Assembly (NCBI GenBank): GCA_949292905.1
Contig: CASFAV010000016.1
Location: forward strand, 62,001 to 126,000
Direction of reading: 5' to 3'
DNA length: 64,000 nucleotides
Source: an uncultured Eubacteriales bacterium
GTDB taxonomy: Bacteria > Bacillota > Clostridia > Christensenellales > DTU072
The translations under genes and the position numbers were made by a program. A model generated the notes under the pieces. It was not told the DNA's origin, made no database searches, and saw only the letters and a list, made by a program, of their open reading frames with translations. Shown here piece by piece: positions 39,602 through 48,215 of the stretch (position 1 is its first letter; each line of letters begins with the position of its first letter).

Positions 39602-40888
39602 ATGACCGAAGAAAAGTTTACCGACTCCGCGCAAAGCGGATCGGACGTTACGGGAAACGGGAAGAACGGTATTGTCGAGGAAAGCGTCGGGCGCAACCTT
39701 CCCGAAGAAGCGCCGGTGACGGATAATGGCGGAACGGTTGACCTTAAATCGGAAAACGGTACGACAAAATGTCTTAAATTCGACAAAGCAAGCGTAATCG
39801 CCGTAATAAAGAAACTGCTTGAAAGATGGTTTATAAAAGCTTTTACGGGAATGGCGCAGGGCTTATTCTGCACGCTTATCGCGGGCACGATACTCGCGCA
39901 GATCGGCGGGTGGATAACCTCGTCGGGCACCGAAGCGGGTATCGCTGTCGGGAATTTCGTCACCGCCGTAGCCAATATCGCCAAGTCGCTTATGGGAGCG
40001 GGTATCGGCGTAGGAATGGCGCACGAACTCAAAGCGCCCAAACTCGTGATGTTCTCCGCAGCCGTGGCGGGTATGGCGGGAGCCTTCTCGGATCAGATAA
40101 TAGCGGGGACTTACGCGGCTTCGTTCGCGCCAGGGAATCCGATAGGAACTTACGTCGTTGCGCTCATAGCGATAGAGATCGGTCTGCTCGTCGCGGGAAA
40201 GACCAAGGTGGACATCGTCGTCGTGCCTCTCACGATGATGGTGGTCGCAATGCTTGCAGTCTACGTCGCGTATCCTTTCATACTCTTTGTCAATCTCATT
40301 AGTAAAGGTATCGCGCTTGCCACCGGTATCGCTCCGATCTCGATGGGAATAATCATAGCCGTGGCTATGGGCATATTGCTCACGTTGCCCACGTCGTCCG
40401 CCGCCATATGGCTCGTTATCGCGGGCGGCGCGATGGCAGCGGATCCCAATATGCTTATTGCGGGCGGCGCGGCAACGGCGGGTTGTGCGGCGCACATGGT
40501 GGGCTTTGCCGTGCAGAGTTTCCGCGAGAATAAGTGGGGCGGGCTTATAGCGCAAGGCTTGGGTACGAGTATGCTTCAGATACCCAACCTTATGAGACAT
40601 CCGCTCATTATGGTCCCGCCGATAGTGGCGAGCGCCATAGTGGGACCTCTCGCGACTTCGGTATTCCGCTTGAGATGCACTGCCGCGGGCGGCGGTATGG
40701 GTACGTCGGGGCTCGTGGGCGTTTTCGGAGTGATTGACGCTTCGACGGGACTTATTCCCGACTGGCAGATCGCCCTCGGTATAATATTCTGTATGTTCGT
40801 TATTCCCGCGGTAGTGTGTTTCGCGGTAAGCGAGATAATGCGTAAAATGGGTTGGATCAAATTCAACGACATGAAACTGGAGTTATAA
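39602..40888 (+). CDS. PTS EIIC-like membrane protein (PTS_EIIC_2 type), orphan
   Basis: Polytopic membrane protein of 428 aa. The first ~75 residues are hydrophilic and acidic, followed by about eight to ten hydrophobic segments rich in Gly, Ala and Ile. It resembles the EIIC-like family PF13303 (for example MGAGIGVGMAHELKAPKLVMFSA and GGGMGTSGLVGVFG). No EIIA or EIIB domain is fused or nearby, so sugar phosphorylation through a normal PTS chain is not shown. The start is ATG 39602, with AAGGAG 9 bp upstream. The frame is open further upstream but overlaps the patatin gene. polA follows with no gap. Confidence 0.8.
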   Translation: MTEEKFTDSAQSGSDVTGNGKNGIVEESVGRNLPEEAPVTDNGGTVDLKSENGTTKCLKFDKASVIAVIKKLLERWFIKAFTGMAQGLFCTLIAGTILAQIGGWITSSGTEAGIAVGNFVTAVANIAKSLMGAGIGVGMAHELKAPKLVMFSAAVAGMAGAFSDQIIAGTYAASFAPGNPIGTYVVALIAIEIGLLVAGKTKVDIVVVPLTMMVVAMLAVYVAYPFILFVNLISKGIALATGIAPISMGIIIAVAMGILLTLPTSSAAIWLVIAGGAMAADPNMLIAGGAATAGCAAHMVGFAVQSFRENKWGGLIAQGLGTSMLQIPNLMRHPLIMVPPIVASAIVGPLATSVFRLRCTAAGGGMGTSGLVGVFGVIDASTGLIPDWQIALGIIFCMFVIPAVVCFAVSEIMRKMGWIKFNDMKLEL

Positions 40889-43525
40889 ATGACCAAAATA
40901 ATATTGCTCGACAGCAACAGCCTCATCAACAGAGCGTATTACGCGCTTCCCCCGCTCGAGAACAAGCAGGGCGTCGTCACCAACGCCATATTCGGCTATC
41001 TCTCCATGCTTTCCCGTCTCATAACGGACGAGGAGCCTACGCATATCGGCGCGGTATTCGATCTGAAAGCGCCCACGTTCAGGCATAAGATGTACGACGG
41101 GTACAAAGCTACCCGTAAGCCTATGGACGAAGCGCTCGCCATGCAGGTGCCGTTACTCAAAGATCTATTGCGAGCGATGGGGATAAGGATACTCGAACGC
41201 GAAGGCTACGAGGCGGACGATATAATAGGAACGATGGCAAAGCGCTTCGATCTCGACACGATCATAGTGAGCGGAGACAGGGACGTATTGCAGCTCGTGG
41301 ACGAGAATACCGTCGTATACAATACGCGCAGGGGAGTCACCGACATTACGGAATACGATCTCGACAAGCTTGCCGAGGACGGATTTACGCCCGAAAAGGT
41401 AATAGAATACAAAGCGCTTGCTGGAGACAGCTCTGACAATATACCCGGATGCCCCGGCGTCGGTGAAAAGACGGCGCTCGATCTTCTTACGCGCTTCGGG
41501 AGCGTGGACGGCGTGTACGGTCATATAGCCGAAGTGAAAGGGAAGCTCGCCGAAAAGCTCGCAGCGAATAAAGACAAGGTATATCTTTCGCGTGAGCTTG
41601 CCACGATAAACACGTCTGTGCCTTACGACTGCACTCTCGACGAGCTCGCTTTCGACAAATATAAAATAAGCGAAGACTTTTTCCTTATGCTCAACGAGCT
41701 CGAGTGCTTCAAACTTATAGACAGATTCCGTTTCGGAAGCGGCTCAGACAGCTCCAAAGTCAAACCCCTCAAGCGTAAAAGCGTGAATAAGAGTTCCGAT
41801 AAAAACGCGGAAGCCGTGGACGACGGCAGTTTCCTGCCGTTCGCGGCGGAGCTCAAAGGCGCGGAGATACGCATAATAGACAACCTTGACGAGTTAAACG
41901 GTATCCTAAACGGCGATATCGGAAAGATCTGCGTGGAAGCGGACAAAGATATAGAATTTGCCGTGGACGGCTCGTGCGCGTACAAAGTGAAATGTGCCGC
42001 GGACCTTTTCGACGAAGGCGTGGATTTCGACGACGCGCTGGCGGCTTTCGCCAAGGTGCTTTCTTCCGAAAAGGTAGTCAAAGTGCTTTTCGACGTCAAG
42101 GACAAGTTTTACGTTTTCGCGAGGGCGGGCGTGGAAATCAAGGAGCCTTACGAGGACATCCTTCTCAAATCCTATCTCTGCAACTCAAACTATTCGTATA
42201 AGAATTATTACGAGCTTGCCGCGGCGCGCGGCGCGGGCGAAGGAGCGACGGCAAACGCCTTCGCGATCAACGATTCGCTCGACGAGGAAATGGAAACCAA
42301 AGGGCTCACGCGCCTTTACAGGGAAACGGAACTCCCGCTCGTCAAAGTGTTGTACGACATCGAACAGGCGGGCTTCGAAGTGGATCTCGACGTATTGAAT
42401 TCCTTGGGCGAGAAGTACAACTCGGAACTCAAGTCTCTCACCGAGGAGATATACGAGCTTGCGGGAGAACGCTTCAACATAAATTCCGTTCAGCAGCTCG
42501 GCGTGATACTTTTCGAGAAACTGGGGCTTCCGCACGGGAAGAAGACCAAAGGCAAGACCGGTTACAGCGTGGCGGCGGAGATACTTGAGGAACTCGATCA
42601 CCCCGTGGTGACCGCTATACTCAGATACCGCAAGATCAAGAAACTGCAATCTACCTATATCGAAGGCATACGCGCGGTTACCGACCCCGCGACTCATAAG
42701 GTGCACACCGTATTCAAACAGTGTCTTACTTCCACGGGAAGATTGTCTTCGACGGAGCCCAACCTTCAGAATATTCCCATCCGCACGGACGAGGGCAGGG
42801 AAATAAGAAGGATGTTCGTGCCGGGGAAGGGCAACAGACTCGTGTCCGCGGACTATTCGCAGATAGAATTGAGACTGCTTGCGCACTTCAGCGAAGACCC
42901 CGTGCTTACCGAAGCGTATCGCAACGGGGAGGACATACACGCTCTCACGGCGTCGAAGATAATGGGCGTGCCGCTTGACGAAGTGACTTCTTCTATGCGT
43001 CGCAACGCCAAAGCCGTCAATTTCGGAATAATATACGGTATAAGCGCCTTCGGACTCGCAAAGAACACGGGGATCCGTCCGTACGAGGCCAAGGAATTCG
43101 TCGAAAAATATTTCGAAACCTATCCTTCCGTCAAAGCGTATATGGACGCCAACGTGGCTTACGCGCACGCGCACGGATATATCCGCACGCTTGCGGGAAG
43201 GATAAGATATTTCCCCGAGTTCCGTTCGCCCAACCGGAACATCAGAAATTTCGGTGAGCGCGCCGCGATGAACATGCCGTTACAGGGCTCTGCCGCCGAC
43301 ATAATGAAAATGGCGATGCTCAAAGTGTACGACGCGCTTAAAAAGGGCGGTTACAAAGCGAAAATAATATTGCAGGTGCACGACGAATTGGTGATAGACA
43401 CTCCCGTAGAGGAAGTGGAAGCGGTGTCCGCGCTTCTCGTGGAGAACATGCAGAACGTGGTCGAATTGAGAGTCCCTCTCATAGCGGAGGCAAAGTCGGG
43501 TACGGACTGGTACTCGGTGGAGTGA
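40889..43525 (+). CDS. polA: DNA polymerase I
   Basis: 878-aa family A polymerase for Okazaki-fragment processing and repair. The N-terminal 5'-nuclease domain (1-290) includes YEADDIIGTMAK and GDSSDNIPGCPGVGEKTA. The middle domain (about 310-480) corresponds to the 3'-5' exonuclease, but the catalytic DxE motif is replaced by CVEAD, so proofreading is probably lost, as in Bacillus and Thermus Pol I. The polymerase domain shows motif A DYSQIELR (~654), motif B RRNAKAVNFGIIYG (~702) and motif C VHDELVID (~830). It starts one base after the EIIC stop; coaE follows, as in many Firmicutes. Confidence 0.97.
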   Translation: MTKIILLDSNSLINRAYYALPPLENKQGVVTNAIFGYLSMLSRLITDEEPTHIGAVFDLKAPTFRHKMYDGYKATRKPMDEALAMQVPLLKDLLRAMGIRILEREGYEADDIIGTMAKRFDLDTIIVSGDRDVLQLVDENTVVYNTRRGVTDITEYDLDKLAEDGFTPEKVIEYKALAGDSSDNIPGCPGVGEKTALDLLTRFGSVDGVYGHIAEVKGKLAEKLAANKDKVYLSRELATINTSVPYDCTLDELAFDKYKISEDFFLMLNELECFKLIDRFRFGSGSDSSKVKPLKRKSVNKSSDKNAEAVDDGSFLPFAAELKGAEIRIIDNLDELNGILNGDIGKICVEADKDIEFAVDGSCAYKVKCAADLFDEGVDFDDALAAFAKVLSSEKVVKVLFDVKDKFYVFARAGVEIKEPYEDILLKSYLCNSNYSYKNYYELAAARGAGEGATANAFAINDSLDEEMETKGLTRLYRETELPLVKVLYDIEQAGFEVDLDVLNSLGEKYNSELKSLTEEIYELAGERFNINSVQQLGVILFEKLGLPHGKKTKGKTGYSVAAEILEELDHPVVTAILRYRKIKKLQSTYIEGIRAVTDPATHKVHTVFKQCLTSTGRLSSTEPNLQNIPIRTDEGREIRRMFVPGKGNRLVSADYSQIELRLLAHFSEDPVLTEAYRNGEDIHALTASKIMGVPLDEVTSSMRRNAKAVNFGIIYGISAFGLAKNTGIRPYEAKEFVEKYFETYPSVKAYMDANVAYAHAHGYIRTLAGRIRYFPEFRSPNRNIRNFGERAAMNMPLQGSAADIMKMAMLKVYDALKKGGYKAKIILQVHDELVIDTPVEEVEAVSALLVENMQNVVELRVPLIAEAKSGTDWYSVE

Positions 43526-43527
43526 AT

Positions 43528-44100
43528 ATGATAGTGGCGATATGCGGAGGAATAGGATCGGGGAAAAGCGCGGTCGCGGAGATACTCCGCGGACTCGGCG
43601 CGTACACTCTGTCCGCCGACGCGATAAACGCCGAGCTTCTCAAATCTCCCGCGTACCTTGTCCGACTCCGTAAGCTGTTTCCGGAAGCGTTCGTTTCGGG
43701 CGACGAGCCGGACAGAAAAAAAATACGCGAAATAATATTTTCCGACGAGGAAAGGCGTAAGAGCCTGAACAAACTCGCGCACGGCGAGATAATGGCGGAA
43801 ATAGCCCGCCGTGCCTCGGGTGAGGAACTCGTTTTCGTCGAAATACCGTTGCTTGCGGAAGCGGGCGCGCAAAAGACTGCGGATAAAATATGTTACGTAC
43901 GCGCGCCGCGCGAGGAGCGCGTGAGAAGGATCGCGGAGCGCGACGGCGTGAGCCGCGCGGAAGCGGAGGCGGCGCTCGACGCTCAGCGCGGAGAAGAAGC
44001 TCTGGAGCGCGCCGCCGATTATATACTGGATAATTCCGAGGGGTTCACGGAACTTGTTTCAGCCGTGGAAAAAATGTACCGCGAATGTTCGACAAAGTAA
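43528..44100 (+). CDS. coaE: Dephospho-CoA kinase
   Basis: Last step of coenzyme A synthesis. From ATG 43528 the protein is 190 aa with P-loop GGIGSGKS (residues 7-14), DAINAELL, VFVEIPLLAEAG and the lid region VRAPREERVRRIAERDG. The GTG two codons earlier overlaps the polA stop; the ATG is preferred because MIVAICGGIGSGKS aligns with the family start and GGTGGAG lies at a suitable distance. polA-coaE is a conserved pair. It overlaps dinB by 16 bp. Confidence 0.93.
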   Translation: MIVAICGGIGSGKSAVAEILRGLGAYTLSADAINAELLKSPAYLVRLRKLFPEAFVSGDEPDRKKIREIIFSDEERRKSLNKLAHGEIMAEIARRASGEELVFVEIPLLAEAGAQKTADKICYVRAPREERVRRIAERDGVSRAEAEAALDAQRGEEALERAADYILDNSEGFTELVSAVEKMYRECSTK

Positions 44101-45350
44101 TTTTACATTGCGATCTGAATAATTTTTACGCGTCGGTAGAATGTATCCTTCATCCGGAATTGAAGGGGAAGGCGGTAGCCGTGTGCGGCGATCCCGAGAA
44201 AAGGCACGGGATAGTGCTCGCAAAATCGGAGATAGCCAAATCGGCGGGCGTAAAAACGGGCGAACCGATATGGCAGGCGAAGCAGAAGTGCCCCGATCTC
44301 ATCGTCGTTCCGCCCACGTACGGCGAATACGTCAAGTATTCCAAAATCGTCAGAGAAATATATACGCGGTACACTTCCGAGGTGGAGAGCTTCGGTCTGG
44401 ACGAGTGCTGGCTCGACGTTACCGGAAGTCGCAAGCTTTTCGGCTCCGGCGAGGAGATAGCGGAGAGCATACGCCGCACCGTCAAAGAGGAAACGGGCGG
44501 ACTCACGGTATCGATAGGCGTGTCTTTCACCAAAGTTTTCGCCAAACTCGGAAGCGATCTCAAAAAGCCTGACGCAATTTCCGTCATAAGTCCCGAAAAT
44601 TATAAAAAAGTCGCCTGGGAGCTCGACGTAGGCGAAATGTTGTTCATAGGGCGCGCCACGCGCGAGAAATTGCGCGTGCTCAATATAAACACGATAGGCG
44701 ATCTCGCCTGCGCCGACGGCGGCATGATAACGCGAATATTCGGCAAAAACGGTATCAAAATGCTCGAAAACGCGCGCGGTACGGGCGACGAGCCCGTCAA
44801 ATGCTACACGGAAAGGCATATCCCGGAGAGTATCGGCAACGGGACGACCACTTCGGAAGACATCACGAACGCCCGCGACGCGGAGAGAGTCATCTACGCT
44901 TTGTCGGAGATGATAGCTTTCAGATTGCGCGGAGGCGGTTTCAAGGGCGAGAGCGTGGGCATCAGTCTGCGCGACGCCTCTCTCGCGCACGTCGGTAAAC
45001 AGGGCAAGCTTCCTTCGGCTACCGACGCCGCGAGCACGATAGCGCGTTCGGCGGTGGAACTTATGAATTCGATATACGATTTTTCGTGCATGAGACCTTT
45101 GCGTTCGATCACGGTATGCGTTTTCAAACTGAGCGGAGCGGGGGATTACGCGCAGAGCAGCTTTTTCGAAACGGATGATTCGCGCGACGCGGCTTTAGAC
45201 AGAAAAATTGACAAACTGCGTTCTAAATTCGGTTATAACGTCGTGAAAAGGGCGTTGAATCTCAATACCGTTTTCAGTTGCGATTCGCGCGAAGCTGACG
45301 ACGAATTTCTGCCGTTCGACAAACACATGAAGAACCTCGGCGAGGATTGA
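44085..45350 (+). CDS. dinB: Y-family DNA polymerase IV (DinB)
   Basis: Translesion polymerase of 421 aa. Catalytic acidic residues lie in HCDLNNFYASVE (Asp10) and SFGLDECWLDVT; the helix-hairpin-helix thumb and C-terminal little-finger domain follow. No clear C-terminal beta-clamp motif of the QxLF type stands out, and the end is acidic. It starts within coaE and shares that transcript; no SOS box was recognised upstream, which is expected for an internal gene. It converges with the minus-strand genes 30 bp later without a visible terminator. Confidence 0.94.
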   Translation: MFDKVILHCDLNNFYASVECILHPELKGKAVAVCGDPEKRHGIVLAKSEIAKSAGVKTGEPIWQAKQKCPDLIVVPPTYGEYVKYSKIVREIYTRYTSEVESFGLDECWLDVTGSRKLFGSGEEIAESIRRTVKEETGGLTVSIGVSFTKVFAKLGSDLKKPDAISVISPENYKKVAWELDVGEMLFIGRATREKLRVLNINTIGDLACADGGMITRIFGKNGIKMLENARGTGDEPVKCYTERHIPESIGNGTTTSEDITNARDAERVIYALSEMIAFRLRGGGFKGESVGISLRDASLAHVGKQGKLPSATDAASTIARSAVELMNSIYDFSCMRPLRSITVCVFKLSGAGDYAQSSFFETDDSRDAALDRKIDKLRSKFGYNVVKRALNLNTVFSCDSREADDEFLPFDKHMKNLGED

Positions 45351-45380
45351 TCGTATCTTTCCGTGATTTTCCGTAAAAAT

Positions 45381-45899
45381 TCAATCTATGTTTTCGGTAA
45401 GGCGGGCGGGCAGGAATCTGACGAGAAGATAGAGCGTGACTCCGGTGGCGAGTCCCGCGCCCGCGCCGGTTATCACGAGCCACGGAGCGTAGCCGAACAC
45501 TATCGCGGAGCCCGTCATAAGCGCCGCTACGCAAAGCTGTAACATATTGTGCGTTATCGCGCCGAGAATACTTATAACGGGCAGTCCTGAGCGCCTGATC
45601 TTAAGAAGGATAACGCTTACGAGGAAGGAGCCAACGGACGCGGTGAGAGAATAGAGCGCCATGACGGGATTGCCTACGAATATCGGCACGAGCACGGACT
45701 TCAATACCGATATCGCGAGCGCGCTCGGAAAACCGAGCACGAGATAGCAAAATATCGTTACTACGTTGGAAAACCCGATCCTGACGAAAGGAAGGGCGGG
45801 AATGATCGGGGGTAGGACGGCTTCGATACTGCCCGCGACCAGCGCTACCGCGAGAAGCACGGAAGTATACGCAAGTTTACGGGTGGAAAATTTTTTCAC
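45381..45899 (-). CDS. Gx transporter family / heptaprenyl diphosphate synthase component I-like membrane protein
   Basis: Integral membrane protein of 172 aa with about five hydrophobic segments and the family pattern LPFVRIGFSNVVTIFCYLVLGF (PF07456 type; the pattern runs from about residue 36 to 57). Despite the old name it lacks prenyl-synthase features and resembles small S-component-like carriers. Related proteins (EetB-like) sit in flavin-based extracellular electron transfer loci. GTG start overlapping the stop of the NusG-II gene by 4 bp. It is the last gene of the minus-strand string. Confidence 0.82.
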   Translation of the reverse strand: MKKFSTRKLAYTSVLLAVALVAGSIEAVLPPIIPALPFVRIGFSNVVTIFCYLVLGFPSALAISVLKSVLVPIFVGNPVMALYSLTASVGSFLVSVILLKIRRSGLPVISILGAITHNMLQLCVAALMTGSAIVFGYAPWLVITGAGAGLATGVTLYLLVRFLPARLTENID

Positions 45900-46321
45900 G
45901 ATCCGCCTCCTCCCGTAACGTATATTCCCGAACCGTCGTCGGCGCGGAGCACCACGGAGATCTTATTCGGGACGCAGACGATGCGTTCGCCCGCTTTAGA
46001 TATAAAACCCGTTTTTACGCATATACCGTTAGGGCAGTCGTTTTCGGTGACGGCGACGGCGCCGTCGGATACGGTCAGCGTGACGCGACCGTCGAGTAAC
46101 GGTATTTCTCTGTCGCTTTCGAGAGAGTATCTGCCCGTTTCTTTGCCGTCTATGTAAACGTACGCGAAAGCGGCGTCTTCCTTTTCCGTAGGTGAGAGCG
46201 CGCCTGCGCACACCGTCACGGCGAAAACTATCAATGCGACGAGCACGAGGTCGAATGCGGTGAATGCAGCCGATTTGCGGTAGTGCTCAATTAAGTTTTT
46301 GTCTTTCCGTAAGAATTTCAA
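45896..46321 (-). CDS. NusG domain II-containing membrane-anchored protein
   Basis: 141 aa: a short basic cytoplasmic N-terminus, one membrane helix (about 21-42), then an extracytoplasmic NusG-II-like beta domain with ENDCPNGICVKTGFISKAGERIVCVPNKI, which contains the two characteristic cysteines plus a third. The family (PF07009) includes EetA-like proteins and has nothing to do with transcription elongation. TTG start with a good purine-rich ribosome-binding site, overlapping apbE by 35 bp. Always-linked neighbours (Gx transporter, ApbE) suggest an extracellular flavin/electron-transfer role. Confidence 0.83.
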   Translation of the reverse strand: MKFLRKDKNLIEHYRKSAAFTAFDLVLVALIVFAVTVCAGALSPTEKEDAAFAYVYIDGKETGRYSLESDREIPLLDGRVTLTVSDGAVAVTENDCPNGICVKTGFISKAGERIVCVPNKISVVLRADDGSGIYVTGGGGS

Positions 46322-47291
46322 AAACTTCCTCTCCGATCGTATAATATCCCGTTTCGGTGACGATGAGCGCGGAACAGCCGTAGTCGGTAAGCAGTGGCAC
46401 GGAATCCTCGTATCCGAGTACCATGACGGCGGTGGACAGCGCGTCGCATATCGCGGCGCTCTCTCCTATGACCGTGACGCTTATCGGCGAATTCGGATCG
46501 CCCAAGCCTGCCGGGTGTCCCGTTTTGTCCGTTATGTGGTGATAACGCACGCCGCCTATGAAATAACACCGTTGATAATCGCCGCTCGTGGAGACGGCTT
46601 TGCCGTCGAGCATAACGCGCGCCGCGTAGCCCGTGCCGCGCGGGTCGGCAACGTACAATTCTATCTCGTCTGACGAACGTATCGTGCCGCCTATGTCCAC
46701 GACGACGTTTTTCGCGTCGCCGGCGATGAAAGCCTCGAACACTTTATCCGCGGCATAGCCTTTCGCCACGGCTCCGAAATCAATTTTAGCGCCGTCCACG
46801 CTTTTCGTGAGAGTATGATCGACGGCGTTGTAGGTAAAATAGGAAAAATCGCTTACGGCGAGAGCCGCCGCTATCTCTTCTTCTGAGGGAACGGACTCCG
46901 CTGCGCCTATGAACGTGTCGGGAGAGAATTTCCACAGCTCCGTGAGCGGGAAGGACGCGGGATTGAAGGCGCCGTCGCAGGCGGAGTAAATTTCCGCGGA
47001 GAGCAAATAAACTTCCTCGGCGTAGGCATTAAGCGTTATTTTCCCGCCCGCGCCCGAAGCGTTCAGCGCGTATACGAGGCTGTTTTCGCAGGAAACGGAG
47101 AGGGCGGCGTCTATGTCTAAGGCTACCGCTTCTATCTCGCCTATCTCCGAGCGCGAAAGATATCCTTCGTAATCGTAAGAATAATAAGTGCCGAAGACGA
47201 AGCCTTCGGCATTTCCTTTGCAGGAAGTCAATGTGAAAAGCGACAACGCCGTTATCGCTACGAGGATAACGGCGGCTATCGTCTTACGCAC
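46287..47291 (-). CDS. apbE: FAD:protein FMN transferase (ApbE), lipoprotein
   Basis: Attaches FMN through a phosphoester bond to Thr or Ser of exported flavoproteins. The 334-aa product has a lipoprotein signal (MRKTIAAVILVAITALSLFTLTSC, with lipobox Cys24), so it acts outside the membrane. Family segments include DFGAVAKGYAADKV, VVDIGGTIRS, VSTSGDYQRCYF and the Mg-site region GDPNSPISVTV/CDALSTAVMVLG. GTG start two bases after the degV stop implies translational coupling. No flavinylation target (FMN-binding domain protein) is in the window. Confidence 0.93.
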   Translation of the reverse strand: MRKTIAAVILVAITALSLFTLTSCKGNAEGFVFGTYYSYDYEGYLSRSEIGEIEAVALDIDAALSVSCENSLVYALNASGAGGKITLNAYAEEVYLLSAEIYSACDGAFNPASFPLTELWKFSPDTFIGAAESVPSEEEIAAALAVSDFSYFTYNAVDHTLTKSVDGAKIDFGAVAKGYAADKVFEAFIAGDAKNVVVDIGGTIRSSDEIELYVADPRGTGYAARVMLDGKAVSTSGDYQRCYFIGGVRYHHITDKTGHPAGLGDPNSPISVTVIGESAAICDALSTAVMVLGYEDSVPLLTDYGCSALIVTETGYYTIGEEVFEILTERQKLN

Positions 47292-47292
47292 T

Positions 47293-48186
47293 TTATTCTT
47301 TGACGGGCTCGGGGCGTTCGGCGCCTACGTAGCAGATACCGAGCGTTCCCGGTCCGCAGTGCGTTCCGATGACCGGACCTACGTCGCATATCCATACGTC
47401 GGCGGAGGGAAGCTGCGCTTTGATCCTGTCTGCGACGCGTTCCGCTTCGACGCGGCAGTCCGCGTTCATTATGACGATGGGATATTCGTCGAGTCTCTGC
47501 GCGCCGTTGACTATCTCGCTTACGACGGTCATGAGCGCTTTATTCCTTCCCGCGACAGAGGAGGTGGGGATAAGCGTGCCGGCTGTAGTAAGCTTTATGA
47601 TGGGTTTGATCTGGAGCACGGTGCCGAAAAGCGCCTTGACAGCGGTGAGCCTGCCGCCTCTCTTGAGGTAATTGAGGTCGTCCGCCACTATGGTTATGTT
47701 GATGTGCGGCACGAGCTCGTCCAGCATCGCCACGGTCTCGGCAACGGACTTGCCGCTCTGTATGTACTTCGCCGCCTCGATAACCGCGATACCGGTACCC
47801 ATACTGATGGCTTTGGTATCGTAACGGGTGAATTTGACGTCGGGATAACGGCTCTTGAGATCTTTAAGCGCCACTTCGAGATGATCGAACGTCGCGCTCA
47901 TCGCCGAGGAGAAAGCTACGTAGAGGATCTCGCCGCCTTCTTTGAATGCGGGCTCGAATATCTCCTTGTATTCCTCCGAGTTCAGAGCCGAAGTGCTGGG
48001 CATGTTGCCTGCGCGTACTTTATCGAAAAAGTCTTTACTGAGTTCGGGCGTGATAAGTTCGCAGGGGTGGTTTTCCCCGCAGATGCTGTAGGGCATCTTG
48101 ATGAAATATTTGTCGTTGTCGATACCGTATTCGCGGGCTTTAACGAGGTTCATTTCGCTGTCTGCGTCATAGAAAAGATGTATCAT
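47293..48186 (-). CDS. DegV family fatty acid-binding protein
   Basis: 297-aa DegV protein; in Gram-positive bacteria these (FakB-type) bind fatty acids and present them to the kinase FakA. Visible family elements: N-terminal FYDADSEMNL (in place of the usual DSTxDL), SALNSEEYKEIF with the conserved Ser/Thr region, and SSAMSATFDH, ITIVADDLNYLKRGGRL and GTHCGPGTLGICYVG. No fakA gene is in the window. AAGGAGAT precedes the ATG. It follows the helicase gene by 29 bp. Confidence 0.93.
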   Translation of the reverse strand: MIHLFYDADSEMNLVKAREYGIDNDKYFIKMPYSICGENHPCELITPELSKDFFDKVRAGNMPSTSALNSEEYKEIFEPAFKEGGEILYVAFSSAMSATFDHLEVALKDLKSRYPDVKFTRYDTKAISMGTGIAVIEAAKYIQSGKSVAETVAMLDELVPHINITIVADDLNYLKRGGRLTAVKALFGTVLQIKPIIKLTTAGTLIPTSSVAGRNKALMTVVSEIVNGAQRLDEYPIVIMNADCRVEAERVADRIKAQLPSADVWICDVGPVIGTHCGPGTLGICYVGAERPEPVKE

Positions 48187-48215
48187 TCAGATATCTCCTT
48201 ATTATTGGTTTGAAT

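Noticed and set aside
45351..45380. Terminator between converging dinB and the Gx-transporter gene
   Set aside because: The 30 bp contain T-rich and A-rich runs but no stem-loop on either strand.
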